Shown here piece by piece: positions 8,029-16,736 of a DNA stretch of 59,270 nucleotides (its first letter is position 1; each line of letters starts with the position of its first letter). The DNA lies in assembly GCA_038227045.1 (NCBI GenBank), contig JBBRQD010000023.1, positions 1 to 59,270 of the forward strand, written 5' to 3'. The notes under the pieces were generated by a model. The model had not been told where the DNA came from and did no database searches. It saw nothing but the letters and a program-made list of their open reading frames with translations. A program made the position numbers and the translations under genes. This DNA is from JANXLS01 sp038227045 (GTDB taxonomy: Bacteria; Planctomycetota; SZUA-567; H5-PLA8).

Positions 8029-8877
8029 TCAAGATGTGGAGTTCAACGACAACCGCTCGCCCGCGCGCAACACACGGCAGGATTGCCCGATTCGCGCGCA
8101 CTCCGCTTTGAATTCGTCCGGCGACGCCGTGTTGAATTCAAACATCTCGTAGTGACATGGAACGGCGAGTTTCGCGCCCGCAGACTTTGCCAGATTTGCC
8201 GCTTCGACGCCATTCAAATTGCCCGCAACGCGACGCTCCGGGAGATTCCCATTAATGGGCAGCAACGCCACGTCCACGTTGAATTTTTTCAAACGTTCCG
8301 CCAGACCCTCATATAAGAGCGTGTCGCCGCTGTGATAAATGTGGAACGGTCCCGCCTTGATGACGTACCCAAGAAACTTGCAACGTCCGTGCTCATCGCG
8401 TTCAATCGTGTTGTGCGCGGCGGGAACGGCATGGAATTGAAAACCGGATACTTCCCATCCATCATCTGCGTCAAGTCCCGTTGAACCGCCCCAAGGAATC
8501 CCTGCGCGCTTCCCAGCCTCCTCTAAAATTGCCGCCGGTGCGATTAATTCCAATTCCAGATTCGCGCGAAACAACGGCTGCAAGGTTTCCGGGTCGAGGT
8601 GATCGGTGTGGATGTGGCTCGCCGTCACGATGTCGATGAAATCCAGGCGCTCCGGCGCAATCACGCGCCGCGTCATGCGCAAATGCGGCTTGTCGGTGGC
8701 GGTATATTTTGCCGTCAGCGAATCGGAAAGATACGGATCGAGCAGCACGTGCTTGCCGTCCCACTGAAGCAAAAATCCGCTCTGCCCCAGCCACCACACA
8801 TGCAGCGCGCGGGCTTCCTTGCGCGCCCGCTGAACGTCGGCGAGAAACGTGTCGTCGGAAAGAATGGGTTCGATCAT
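8029..8877 (-). CDS. MBL-fold metal-dependent hydrolase, UlaG-like
   Basis: A 282-residue metallo-beta-lactamase-fold hydrolase. The metal motif HIHTDHLDPE, a second site at PAAHNTI and the HSGDTLLYE block are all present. This arrangement matches the UlaG (L-ascorbate-6-phosphate lactonase) branch; the true substrate is unknown. Its ATG overlaps the stop codon of the methyltransferase gene by four bases (ATGA), so translation is coupled. It is the last gene of the ROK-SIS-methyltransferase run. Confidence 0.8.
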   Translation of the reverse strand: MIEPILSDDTFLADVQRARKEARALHVWWLGQSGFLLQWDGKHVLLDPYLSDSLTAKYTATDKPHLRMTRRVIAPERLDFIDIVTASHIHTDHLDPETLQPLFRANLELELIAPAAILEEAGKRAGIPWGGSTGLDADDGWEVSGFQFHAVPAAHNTIERDEHGRCKFLGYVIKAGPFHIYHSGDTLLYEGLAERLKKFNVDVALLPINGNLPERRVAGNLNGVEAANLAKSAGAKLAVPCHYEMFEFNTASPDEFKAECARIGQSCRVLRAGERLSLNSTS

Positions 8878-9941
8878 GCGGAAGTCCCAATTTCCCCGCG
8901 CACAATTTTCACGCCTTCGACCATATTCTTGAGTTTCTGTTTCGCCGCCCAGCGCGCCGTCTGGCTGAGTCCGCAATCCGGCGCGAGGGCCAGACGCTCG
9001 GGCGGGGCGAATTTCAGGCAGCGCCTCACACGCTCGGCCACGTCGGCTGGCGTTTCAATGTAATAACTTTTCACGTCGATGATTCCGACGGCCACATCTT
9101 TGGTCTTCGCGATCTCGCCAATGATTTCCAGTTCCGCGAACTCGCGGCTGGCCATTTCGACATGAATTTCGTCGACGTTCAATTCTAAAAACGCTGGAAA
9201 CATCGGCGCGTAGCGCCGCGGCCCCACCGCGCGCGCTTTGAAGTTTCCAAAACACAGATGCGTCGAAAGCCGGCACTTGCCGCGCACCGCGTCGATCGTG
9301 CGGTTGAAGAGTTCGACGAAATGGACCGGATCTTCTTTATGCGCGTAGCAGCTCATGGAAGGCTCATCGACGCAGATCTCAGTGCAGCCGGCCTGCACCA
9401 GCGCGGCAAGTTCCGCGCTGACAATCGGCAGCAGCGCTTCCGCGATCTCCCAACGGTCCGCGTAATGTTCGGCGTTGGGCAACATCCGTCCGCTGAGGGT
9501 ATACGGTCCGGGAATGCTGGCCTTGAGCGTCGGCAGAGTTCCGGTTCGCCCTTTGAATGCCACCCCCGCGATGCGCTCCAGTCGCTCGAATTCCGCCACC
9601 GCGCCCAGCCCGCTGGGTGCGCTCAACGCGCCGATGATTGTGTGCTTTCCACGCTGGTCGTGAGCGGGCGGGCCGAAGCGCCGTGGCGGCGCAGCTTCAT
9701 GGTCGATTCCCTCAATGAATCCATAAAAAGAAAGATTGAAATCCAGGCGGCATTGCTCGCCGTCCGTGATGGCGTCCAGTCCCGCGTCAAGCTGATCGTG
9801 GACTGCGGCGATCACCGCATCGTCCTGCAATTCGGCGAGATCGTCCGCGCCAAATTTCTCGAGATTCTGCGCGCAGAATTCCAGCCATCCCGGAAAGGGG
9901 TAACTGCCGACAACGGTCGTTCGAAGCGCTTGTTTAGTCAT
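8874..9941 (-). CDS. Cobalamin-independent methionine synthase-type methyltransferase (catalytic domain only)
   Basis: A 355-residue protein matching the C-terminal, zinc-binding half of MetE. The zinc ligands are recognisable as His and Cys in STHLCFGNF, Glu in HVEMAS and Cys in LAPDCGLSQT. The start MTKQALRTTVVGSYPFPGW is typical of these short forms. MetE itself is about 750 residues with a duplicated N-terminal half, so this is a core-MetE-like protein and the methyl donor may differ from methyltetrahydrofolate. It lies 13 bases after the SIS gene and overlaps the MBL hydrolase. Confidence 0.82.
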   Translation of the reverse strand: MTKQALRTTVVGSYPFPGWLEFCAQNLEKFGADDLAELQDDAVIAAVHDQLDAGLDAITDGEQCRLDFNLSFYGFIEGIDHEAAPPRRFGPPAHDQRGKHTIIGALSAPSGLGAVAEFERLERIAGVAFKGRTGTLPTLKASIPGPYTLSGRMLPNAEHYADRWEIAEALLPIVSAELAALVQAGCTEICVDEPSMSCYAHKEDPVHFVELFNRTIDAVRGKCRLSTHLCFGNFKARAVGPRRYAPMFPAFLELNVDEIHVEMASREFAELEIIGEIAKTKDVAVGIIDVKSYYIETPADVAERVRRCLKFAPPERLALAPDCGLSQTARWAAKQKLKNMVEGVKIVRGEIGTSA

Positions 9942-9954
9942 GCGTTTTTCCGAG

Positions 9955-10746
9955 TTAAATTCCCAATTTCTCAAACAGTTTCGCCATCCGCCGCCCGTGT
10001 TCGTCGTAGGCGCTTTCGAATAATTCAACCGCGCGAGTTGCGCCGACGATTGCCGCGCCACTCAACACTTTCGGCGGCGCACCCGCGCGCGTCAGGTGAT
10101 CGGCCACTTCCGCTTTGAGCGCATTAATCAGCATACACCCGCCCACACTGGAACCGGGCGAAACAGGCGTATCGAGACCCTCGATTTTCACCATCGCATC
10201 GCCCGGTGGCGCGCCGGTATCGAGCACGAGATCGGCGAAGTCCTGCAATTTCTTTCCGCCCGCGTGACGCGTCGCGCTTGCCTCCGAATGCCGCTTGCTG
10301 ATGATCGCAACCGTCTTGAGTCCGCGCTTTTGAAAACATTCAGCCATCTCGATTGAGACGACATTGCAGCCGCTCGACGAAATCACCAGCGCCGAATCGG
10401 TCTCGCTCAGATCGAAGTTGCGCAAGATCCGCGCGGCAAGCCCCGGCACATTTTCTAGAAACATCGCCTGCCGCTGGCCATTCGCGCCGACGACTGGATT
10501 GTGAAACGTCAACGAAAGTTCGACAATCGGATTGAAGCCCGGAAACGAGCCGTAGCGCGGCCACATCTCCTCAACCATAATGCGGCTGTGCCCGGAGCCG
10601 AACAGATGGACCATGCGCCCGCGGAGAATCGAATCCGCAAACCACCCGGCGGCCTGTTGAACCGCGGCCTCCTGAGTGGCGACGGTCGCAATCAACTCGC
10701 GGCATTTAAGCAGATACTGTGCGGACGGCGATAGCGTGTTCGTCAC
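9955..10746 (-). CDS. SIS-domain sugar-phosphate binding protein (UPF0309 type)
   Basis: A 263-residue protein of the SIS (sugar isomerase) fold. HLFGSGHSRIMVEEMWPRYG near residue 48 and ALVISSSGCNVVSIEMAE near residue 120 are the two phosphosugar-binding segments. It resembles the UPF0309 group, whose members lie next to amino-sugar genes in other bacteria and have no firmly known reaction. The ROK kinase gene directly upstream supports a role in sugar or amino-sugar phosphate metabolism (inference). Confidence 0.8.
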   Translation of the reverse strand: MTNTLSPSAQYLLKCRELIATVATQEAAVQQAAGWFADSILRGRMVHLFGSGHSRIMVEEMWPRYGSFPGFNPIVELSLTFHNPVVGANGQRQAMFLENVPGLAARILRNFDLSETDSALVISSSGCNVVSIEMAECFQKRGLKTVAIISKRHSEASATRHAGGKKLQDFADLVLDTGAPPGDAMVKIEGLDTPVSPGSSVGGCMLINALKAEVADHLTRAGAPPKVLSGAAIVGATRAVELFESAYDEHGRRMAKLFEKLGI

Positions 10747-10764
10747 TGTGCGTTTTTTCCTCTA

Positions 10765-10812
10765 AATGTCTTGCTGTCCTTTGCGAACCTCTGCGTCCTC
10801 TGCGGTGAAACC
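10765..10812. repeat. Dispersed intergenic repeat word (GAACCTCTGCGTCCTCTGCG)
   Basis: The 70-base gap between the ROK and SIS genes holds CCTTTGCGAACC followed by TCTGCGTCCTCTGCGGTGA, a phrase that recurs in intergenic DNA of many PVC and related genomes. Only one copy is seen here. It resembles the family A repeats in its TCTGCG words but is not the same sequence. Function unknown. Confidence 0.4.
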
Positions 10813-10817
10813 TTTTT

Positions 10818-11732
10818 TTAGTAGTCGAAGAACGTTTTGTTCGCATCGCTCGCACGCACGCCGGCACGATGCGCCGCTCCGAGCGCGCCGGCTTTTTCCC
10901 CAAGCTTTGCCGCCACGATTTTCACGCGCCGTCCCGCCGGCCGCCACTCAAACGCGTCCAAAAATTCATTGAGCGGCGCGAACAGCGCACTCCCCGCGTT
11001 CGCAATCCCGCCGCCGATGATGACCGCTTCCGGATCGAGAACATTAATCAGCCCGGCGATTGCACACGCCAACGCTCGCACCGAGCGCAGCCAGATTTCG
11101 CGTGCGGCCGCGACTCCTTTAAGGTAGTCCTCAACGAGCGCCTGCGTGTTTGTGTATGCGCCGTTCGAGCGCGCTGAAAGCGTGCATTCCCCAATCGCAT
11201 CTTCGAGGCTTCCCGGCGTGTTGACGATGTCCGGCGCGCCTTTGGGATTCAACGAAATATGCCCGATATGCCCCGCGCGGCCGAGATGCCCGGTCACTAT
11301 TTTTCCGCCCGACAGAATTGCGCCGCCGACTCCCGTGCCTAGCGTCAACATAAACGCGTCCTGCAAACCCGCCGCCGCGCCAATTGTGGATTCACCCAGC
11401 AGCGCCGCGTGGGCATCGTTCAACACCAGCACCGGCGACGGCGCGTTCAGGAACGCGGTCCAATCGAGTCCTTCGAGCCCTGGCAAACGTCCCGGCATAA
11501 ACAAAATCGAGCGCCCGTCGCGCGCGGCAAGACCCGGCGCGGCCACGCCAATTCGCAGCGCGGGCGAACCGAGATCTTTTTGAATCGCGTCAACCGTCTC
11601 CCGCACTCGCGCCTTCCAAGAATCGTCCGCCGCCGTTTCCACGGAGCGCCAGTCGAGCATCGCGCCATATTCCGAAATGCATGCCGCCTTGATGCGTGTT
11701 CCGCCAATGTCGAGGCCCAGTGAGTAACGCAT
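10818..11732 (-). CDS. ROK-family sugar kinase / glucokinase-like protein
   Basis: A 304-residue kinase-fold protein. It has the phosphate-1 motif DIGGTRIKA at residues 8-16, the catalytic Asp in LVLNDAHAALLGE, TLGTGVGGAILSG, and the adenosine motif AVIIGGGIANAG. The ROK signature normally includes a CxCGxxGCxE zinc cluster after the GH motif; here that stretch reads GHISLNPKGAPDIVNTPGS and has no cysteines, so the usual zinc site is missing. Substrate is probably a hexose or amino sugar. It is the first gene of the four-gene minus-strand run. Confidence 0.82.
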   Translation of the reverse strand: MRYSLGLDIGGTRIKAACISEYGAMLDWRSVETAADDSWKARVRETVDAIQKDLGSPALRIGVAAPGLAARDGRSILFMPGRLPGLEGLDWTAFLNAPSPVLVLNDAHAALLGESTIGAAAGLQDAFMLTLGTGVGGAILSGGKIVTGHLGRAGHIGHISLNPKGAPDIVNTPGSLEDAIGECTLSARSNGAYTNTQALVEDYLKGVAAAREIWLRSVRALACAIAGLINVLDPEAVIIGGGIANAGSALFAPLNEFLDAFEWRPAGRRVKIVAAKLGEKAGALGAAHRAGVRASDANKTFFDY

Positions 11733-11824
11733 GAAGTTTTTCCGCCGTCCCGTATCGCGACTGTACGACTATCCGATAATCTTGCTTGGCGCGCATTTTG
11801 CCGCAAGCGTAATATAGTGGAACT

Positions 11825-13405
11825 GTGTTTAAATGCCCTGTGTCTCTTTCGTCCGGCCTCATGCTGGCCGCGTTGCTTTTCGCCGCCACACTGGCCGCCG
11901 CTCTTCGCCTGCCGGAGCTTGAACGCCGCCCCATGCATTCCGACGAAGCCGTGCAGGCTGCGAAGACGGGCGTTCTTTTTGACACGCATCAATACACCTA
12001 CGATCCGCACGAACTTCATGGGCCGACGCTGTATTATTTTACGCTGCCATCGTTGTGGATCGCCGGCGTCAAATCCTACGCGGCGTCGAACGAATTTCAC
12101 TACCGCATCGTGTCCGTCGTATTCGGCATCGCATCGATACTCCTGCTCTTGCTCGTCCGGGACGCCGTGGGAAAAGCCGCAGTCGTCTGCGCGGGAGTGC
12201 TGACCGCCGTTTCGCCGGCGATGGTTTTTTACAGCCGCTACTACATTCAAGAAATCCCATTCGTCTTTTTTTCATTCGCACTGATTGCCTGTGGCTGGCG
12301 CTACTTCAAAACACGCGCACTATTTTGGGCGATCATGACCGGTCTTTGCGTTGGGCTGATGCACGCGACCAAAGAGACCTGTGCGATCGTCTTCTTTTCA
12401 ATTGGAGTGTCGCTCGCCGCAAATTATTTCTTTTTGAGCAAACGCAACGATTCGATTTTTAAAATCAATGCGACACACGCGATTCTTGCCGTGCTCGCGG
12501 CTGGGGCGATCTCGATCGTTTTCTTCTCGTCGTTTTTTACACATGCTCGCGGTCCGCTCGATTCGGTGTTGGCCTTCACCTATTACTTCACACGTTCGAG
12601 CGGCGCGAATTCTCACGACAAACCCTGGTTTTACTATGCGCAAATGGTGCTGTGGAACAACAAAGCCGGGACACCGATTTGGACTGAAGCCTCGATTGTG
12701 GGACTGGCATTTGTGGGCGCGGCGAACGCGTTTTGTTGCTCAACGAAAAATGACGACGATGATGCGCCGAATGCGTTCGGTCGTTTTCTTGCGATTTACA
12801 CACTTGTGATGTTCACAGTCTACTCGTTCATTTCATACAAGACACCGTGGTGCGCGCTGGGGTTTTTGCACGGCATGATTCTGCTCGCCGGGATCGGCGC
12901 GGCAGAGATTCTGAAATGGATGCCGCATTGGAGCTTGAAAACTCTCGCGGCGCTCGTGCTTGCGGCGGGCGCAGGACATCTTGCCTGGCAAACGGTTCAG
13001 GCCAACGGCCGATACGCGTTTGATGAGCGCAATCCGTACGTGTACTTACATGCCACGCTGGACGCGCCGCGACTGGCCGCGCGGGTGGAGGAACTGGCGG
13101 CGCTGCATCCAGATGGGCACGCAATGAGCGTGCAGCTTATGGCTCCGAATTCAGATTATTGGCCGATTCCGTGGTATCTGCGAAAAATGGAAAACGTGGG
13201 ATATTGGAATGCGCCGCCAGCGCGACTCGACGCACCCGTGCTGATCGCGTCGAACGAATTTGCCGACGAACTCGCGCTGGATTTGAAAGGCAATTACCAG
13301 AAAAATCAATACAGCTTGCGGCCGGGCGTTCTGGTCTGGCTGTATGTGAATGAGGATTTATGGAAAAAGTTCCTGGCCACTCGGCAGAATGGAATTCGCA
13401 AATGA
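11825..13405 (+). CDS. TIGR03663-type integral membrane glycosyltransferase
   Basis: A 526-residue multi-spanning protein of the GT-C/PMT-like superfamily (TIGR03663). The first loop carries RRPMHSDEAVQAAK (residues 34-47), the acidic motif expected at the active site of lipid-linked sugar transferases. About ten hydrophobic segments follow, and a soluble part makes up the last 130 residues. TIGR03663 proteins are thought to move sugars from polyprenyl carriers; acceptors are unknown. The GTG start is the first available after a weak ribosome-binding site; an ATG at codon 13 is an alternative. Its stop overlaps the start of the hydrolase-fold gene (ATGA). Confidence 0.8.
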   Translation: MFKCPVSLSSGLMLAALLFAATLAAALRLPELERRPMHSDEAVQAAKTGVLFDTHQYTYDPHELHGPTLYYFTLPSLWIAGVKSYAASNEFHYRIVSVVFGIASILLLLLVRDAVGKAAVVCAGVLTAVSPAMVFYSRYYIQEIPFVFFSFALIACGWRYFKTRALFWAIMTGLCVGLMHATKETCAIVFFSIGVSLAANYFFLSKRNDSIFKINATHAILAVLAAGAISIVFFSSFFTHARGPLDSVLAFTYYFTRSSGANSHDKPWFYYAQMVLWNNKAGTPIWTEASIVGLAFVGAANAFCCSTKNDDDDAPNAFGRFLAIYTLVMFTVYSFISYKTPWCALGFLHGMILLAGIGAAEILKWMPHWSLKTLAALVLAAGAGHLAWQTVQANGRYAFDERNPYVYLHATLDAPRLAARVEELAALHPDGHAMSVQLMAPNSDYWPIPWYLRKMENVGYWNAPPARLDAPVLIASNEFADELALDLKGNYQKNQYSLRPGVLVWLYVNEDLWKKFLATRQNGIRK

Positions 13406-14241
13406 GCGCCGAAACGCAGCAGCCCGCTCCGCCCGCCGTGCCGGGCTTTGTCAAAACGCTGGACGGTTCGCCGTTGTATTGCGTGTATCATCCAGCCGCG
13501 CCGGTTGCGAATCCGCAGTGCCGCTATTTTCCGGCGCTACTGTTGCCCTCATTATTCGAAGAACGCAAGAGTGGCTACGCCGCGCTGCGCCGGCTCGCCG
13601 AACGTCTCGCCGCGGGCGGACACGCCACGCTGCGCTTCGATTATCGCGGCAGCGGAGAATCCGGCGGCGATCCGGCGAAACGCCGTTGGCAACATCTGGC
13701 GGAAGACACGGCCGTTGCGCGGAAAACGCTCGCGCGGCTTGCCGGCGCGCGCGATTCTGTCTTGATCGGTCTGCGTCTCGGCGCAACGATTGCGCTGCAG
13801 GAGACCATCCGGGCGGGTGGCGAAGGAGTCATCGCGCTCGCGCCGGTCGTCAAAGGGGCAACTCAAGTACGCCTATGGAAAATGCGTTCGAAAATTCGTT
13901 CGGAATTGACGCAGGCTAATTCGGCCCAAGAGATGGCCGAGCGCGTCACGATCACGGACGAAGTCCTCGATTTCGACGGGTACGAAGTGAACAAGAATTT
14001 TTTCGATGACGTGGCGAAGATCGATTTACTCAAAGACCTCGCCGCGCTCTCCTGTCCGGCGCTCGTGCTTCAATTATCGCACCGAACGGACACCGCGCCA
14101 GAGACGCTCGAGCTGCTCAAAACACTCGGCTCGCGTGCGAAGCAATCTTGTATGCGCATCGAAGCATTTTGGGACAAAGTGGACGACGTTGAAACGCGGC
14201 CGGTCGAAGACGCGGTGCTGAAATGGCTTGAGCAGGTTTGA
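13402..14241 (+). CDS. Alpha/beta hydrolase-fold protein lacking the usual nucleophile
   Basis: A 279-residue alpha/beta hydrolase. RFDYRGSGESGG (residues 78-89) is the typical strand-4 segment. The nucleophile elbow, normally GxSxG, reads GLRLG (123-127), with Arg in place of Ser. The same replacement occurs in hydrolase-like proteins of exosortase/EPS loci, to my knowledge, so the protein may be catalytically altered or act as a binding protein. The ATG overlaps the glycosyltransferase stop codon, so the two products are made together. I rejected the start 42 bases upstream because it lies inside the glycosyltransferase gene. Confidence 0.75.
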   Translation: MSAETQQPAPPAVPGFVKTLDGSPLYCVYHPAAPVANPQCRYFPALLLPSLFEERKSGYAALRRLAERLAAGGHATLRFDYRGSGESGGDPAKRRWQHLAEDTAVARKTLARLAGARDSVLIGLRLGATIALQETIRAGGEGVIALAPVVKGATQVRLWKMRSKIRSELTQANSAQEMAERVTITDEVLDFDGYEVNKNFFDDVAKIDLLKDLAALSCPALVLQLSHRTDTAPETLELLKTLGSRAKQSCMRIEAFWDKVDDVETRPVEDAVLKWLEQV

Positions 14242-14255
14242 ATGCCCACTCAAAC

Positions 14256-14292
14256 CCATCTGCGTTTATCCGCATTCATCAGTGATTAAGTC
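14256..14292. repeat. Dispersed intergenic repeat, family A (diverged copy)
   Basis: CCATCTGCGTTTATCCGCAT followed by TCATCAGTGATTAAGTC, between the hydrolase-fold gene and the end of rnr. It is a diverged form of the repeats at 880-922 and 29718-29841. Confidence 0.5.
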
Positions 14293-14316
14293 AGGCCGTC
14301 GAAATCAGTACACGCG

Positions 14317-16692
14317 TCACACAATTTCAAGATTCACATGCTTGCGCGCCAGATCGATTTCGAGGACGCGTACGTCGACTTTGTCGCCGAGTTGAAAACT
14401 CCGTCCCCGTTTGCGTCCCTGCAACAAGTGGCGATCCTCAATGTATTCGTACCAATCGTCCGCCATGTCTTCCTTGCGCACGAGGCCCTCGACGAAGCAG
14501 TCCTGCAATTCGATGGTCAGCCCAAAATCGCGCACGCGCGTGATGATGCCGGGATGCGATTCGCGCATGTTGCGGCGCAGGAATTGCATCTGCCGGAACT
14601 TGATGACTTCGTTCTCCGCGCCCGCCGCTTCGCGCTCGCGGCGCGAACAGTGGTCGGCCAGCGAACGGAGCAGATCCACGCGCTTGAAATGATCGCGCGA
14701 TTTCTCGCCGCCCGCGCGGCGCTGGCCGCTCTCCGGCAACGCCGATTCGCCGGGCTTGAAGCGCTCGTCCAACGCGCGATGGACCAGCAAATCCGGATAG
14801 CGCCGAATCGGGCTGGTGAAGTGCAGATACTTCGAAAAATTCAGCGCGAAATGCGGGAGGCATTCGACGGAATATTTCGCCTGCTTCAGACTCGTCAGCA
14901 GCGCCAGGTGAATCGTGTGCGCCGCCTCCATCTCCGACGCGCGGTCGATCGCGTACTTCAATTTCAAACGGTCGAACGGCGGGTGCAGCGAGATGCCAAA
15001 TTCGCGCACGAACTCGGCGAATTTTTCCAACGCTTCCGGCTTCGGCTCTTCGTGCACGCGAAACAACCCCGGAATTTCGTTGTCGATCAAGTGCTCCGCC
15101 ACCGCGCGATTGGCGGCCAGCATCATCTCTTCGATCAGTTCGTGCGCCCAATGACTCACGCGTTCCGTCCAGCCTTTGACTTCGCCTTTCGCGTCGAGCA
15201 GCAGTTTCGTTTCCGGCAGGTCGAGGTTCAACGATCCGCTGTCGAAACGCTTCTTGCGCAGCTTCTCGGAAAACTCGCGCATCTCCTGCAACGCTTTGAA
15301 AATCTCCGGCGTGCGGACGAGTTCGGGCGTGTTGTTTTCGAGCGCGTCGCGCACCTGATCGTAGGTCAGAAACGCAGCGGAGCGGATTGCGCTGCGTTCG
15401 ATTTTGCGCTTCACGACCGTCATGTTTTTGCCATACGTCATGGAGATCGTTTTAGTCAGGCGCAGTTTGCCTTCCTTGAGCGAGCACATGTTGTTGCTCA
15501 GCTTCGGCGGCAGCATCGGGAACACCTTGCCCGGAAGATACACGCTCGTCGCGCGCTCGCGCGCTTCGCGATCGATCGGGCTGTCTTCCTTCACGTAATA
15601 CGACACGTCGGCGATGTGGACGAACAGCGTGTAACGCCCGTCGGATTCCACGCGCAGCGCCACGGCGTCGTCGTGGTCTTTCGCGTCTTCGGGATCGATG
15701 GTGAACGTGACGGGATGCTCGTAGAACACGCGCTGTGCGAGTTCTTCTTCGGGAATCTCATCGGGAATCGCCTCGGCTTCGGCCAGCGCGTCTTCCGAGA
15801 ATTCGAGCTTCACGTGAAAGTTTTCGAGAATCGCAGCGATGTCCGCATCGGCCTCGCCGGCTTTGCCATAAATCTTGGTGACACGTGCCGATGGGCGCTG
15901 GCCCGAGGCTCTCGACTCCTTCACCTCGACCAATTCAATCGCGACTTTGTCCTGATCGTTGGCACCGCCGCGGTGCTCGAAGAGCACTTCGAGTTCCGAA
16001 AACACGCCGCGCGTGTCGGGCACCACATGGCCGACGATAGTGCCTTCGAGCGTGTTTTTTTCGCGGTTGCGGTGAAACGACGACGGCAGCGGTTCGGTCC
16101 GGCGATGCGAAAAATACGTGCCGACAATAACGGGGTTTGCGCGCTCGAGAATCTTGACGATACGCCCCGTCGGCCGCGACGATCCGCCGCCGCGAAAGAA
16201 TTTCCCGCGCTTCTTCGATCCGCTTTGCTCGCGGCGTTTCATTTCGACTGCGACGAGGTCGCCGTTCAACGCGCCACCGACATCCTCTTGCGCAATGAAT
16301 AAATCGTTGCCCGGCGGATCGCTGAGCAGATACGCCATCCCGCCGCGTTTGACATCGATTCGCCCCACGCGCAGATTCTTCGGAAGCGCTTTTTCGGAGA
16401 AATTCGACGAACTCTTTTCTTCAGTTTCGGTGGCGGATTCATCCGGCGTTTCGAGGGGCGAATGTTTCGCTTTGCCACGCGGCGCAGCGCCGTCGAGCGG
16501 CAACCCCCATTTGCCTTTTTTCAATTCGACAATCGTGCCATCCGCCGCCATCTCCGACAGCAGTTCTTTAAAGGCGAGGTAGTCTTCGTCGTCAATGTGG
16601 AGCTGCCGCGCCAGCCCGCGCTTGCGCATGGGCATATAAGAGGGGGAGGACAGCGCGCGCAGCACGCTGTTTTTCAATTCGTCGCGATTCAT
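14317..16692 (-). CDS. rnr: Ribonuclease R
   Basis: A 791-residue 3'-5' exoribonuclease that degrades structured RNA. In order: an N-terminal winged-helix region (residues 1-65), a Lys/Glu/Ser-rich linker, cold-shock-like domains, the RNB catalytic domain with TIDPEDAKDHDDAVAL (the metal-binding aspartates) and HIADVSYYVKEDSPID, FTSPIRRYPDLLVHR, and a C-terminal S1 domain (RDFGLTIELQDCFVEGLVRK) ending in LARKHVNLEIV. The length fits RNase R (about 750-810) and not the shorter RNase II. It is a single gene between the TIGR03663 pair and the secretin gene. Confidence 0.93.
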   Translation of the reverse strand: MNRDELKNSVLRALSSPSYMPMRKRGLARQLHIDDEDYLAFKELLSEMAADGTIVELKKGKWGLPLDGAAPRGKAKHSPLETPDESATETEEKSSSNFSEKALPKNLRVGRIDVKRGGMAYLLSDPPGNDLFIAQEDVGGALNGDLVAVEMKRREQSGSKKRGKFFRGGGSSRPTGRIVKILERANPVIVGTYFSHRRTEPLPSSFHRNREKNTLEGTIVGHVVPDTRGVFSELEVLFEHRGGANDQDKVAIELVEVKESRASGQRPSARVTKIYGKAGEADADIAAILENFHVKLEFSEDALAEAEAIPDEIPEEELAQRVFYEHPVTFTIDPEDAKDHDDAVALRVESDGRYTLFVHIADVSYYVKEDSPIDREARERATSVYLPGKVFPMLPPKLSNNMCSLKEGKLRLTKTISMTYGKNMTVVKRKIERSAIRSAAFLTYDQVRDALENNTPELVRTPEIFKALQEMREFSEKLRKKRFDSGSLNLDLPETKLLLDAKGEVKGWTERVSHWAHELIEEMMLAANRAVAEHLIDNEIPGLFRVHEEPKPEALEKFAEFVREFGISLHPPFDRLKLKYAIDRASEMEAAHTIHLALLTSLKQAKYSVECLPHFALNFSKYLHFTSPIRRYPDLLVHRALDERFKPGESALPESGQRRAGGEKSRDHFKRVDLLRSLADHCSRREREAAGAENEVIKFRQMQFLRRNMRESHPGIITRVRDFGLTIELQDCFVEGLVRKEDMADDWYEYIEDRHLLQGRKRGRSFQLGDKVDVRVLEIDLARKHVNLEIV

Positions 16693-16736
16693 GCGGCCAT
16701 CATGCTGCGTGCGCGAGAAATATCAAGCCACGCGCG

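Noticed and set aside
14338..16302. 654-codon open frame on the plus strand
   Set aside because: It lies wholly opposite the clear rnr gene; its residues (very rich in Arg, His and Phe) are typical of an antisense frame in GC-rich DNA.
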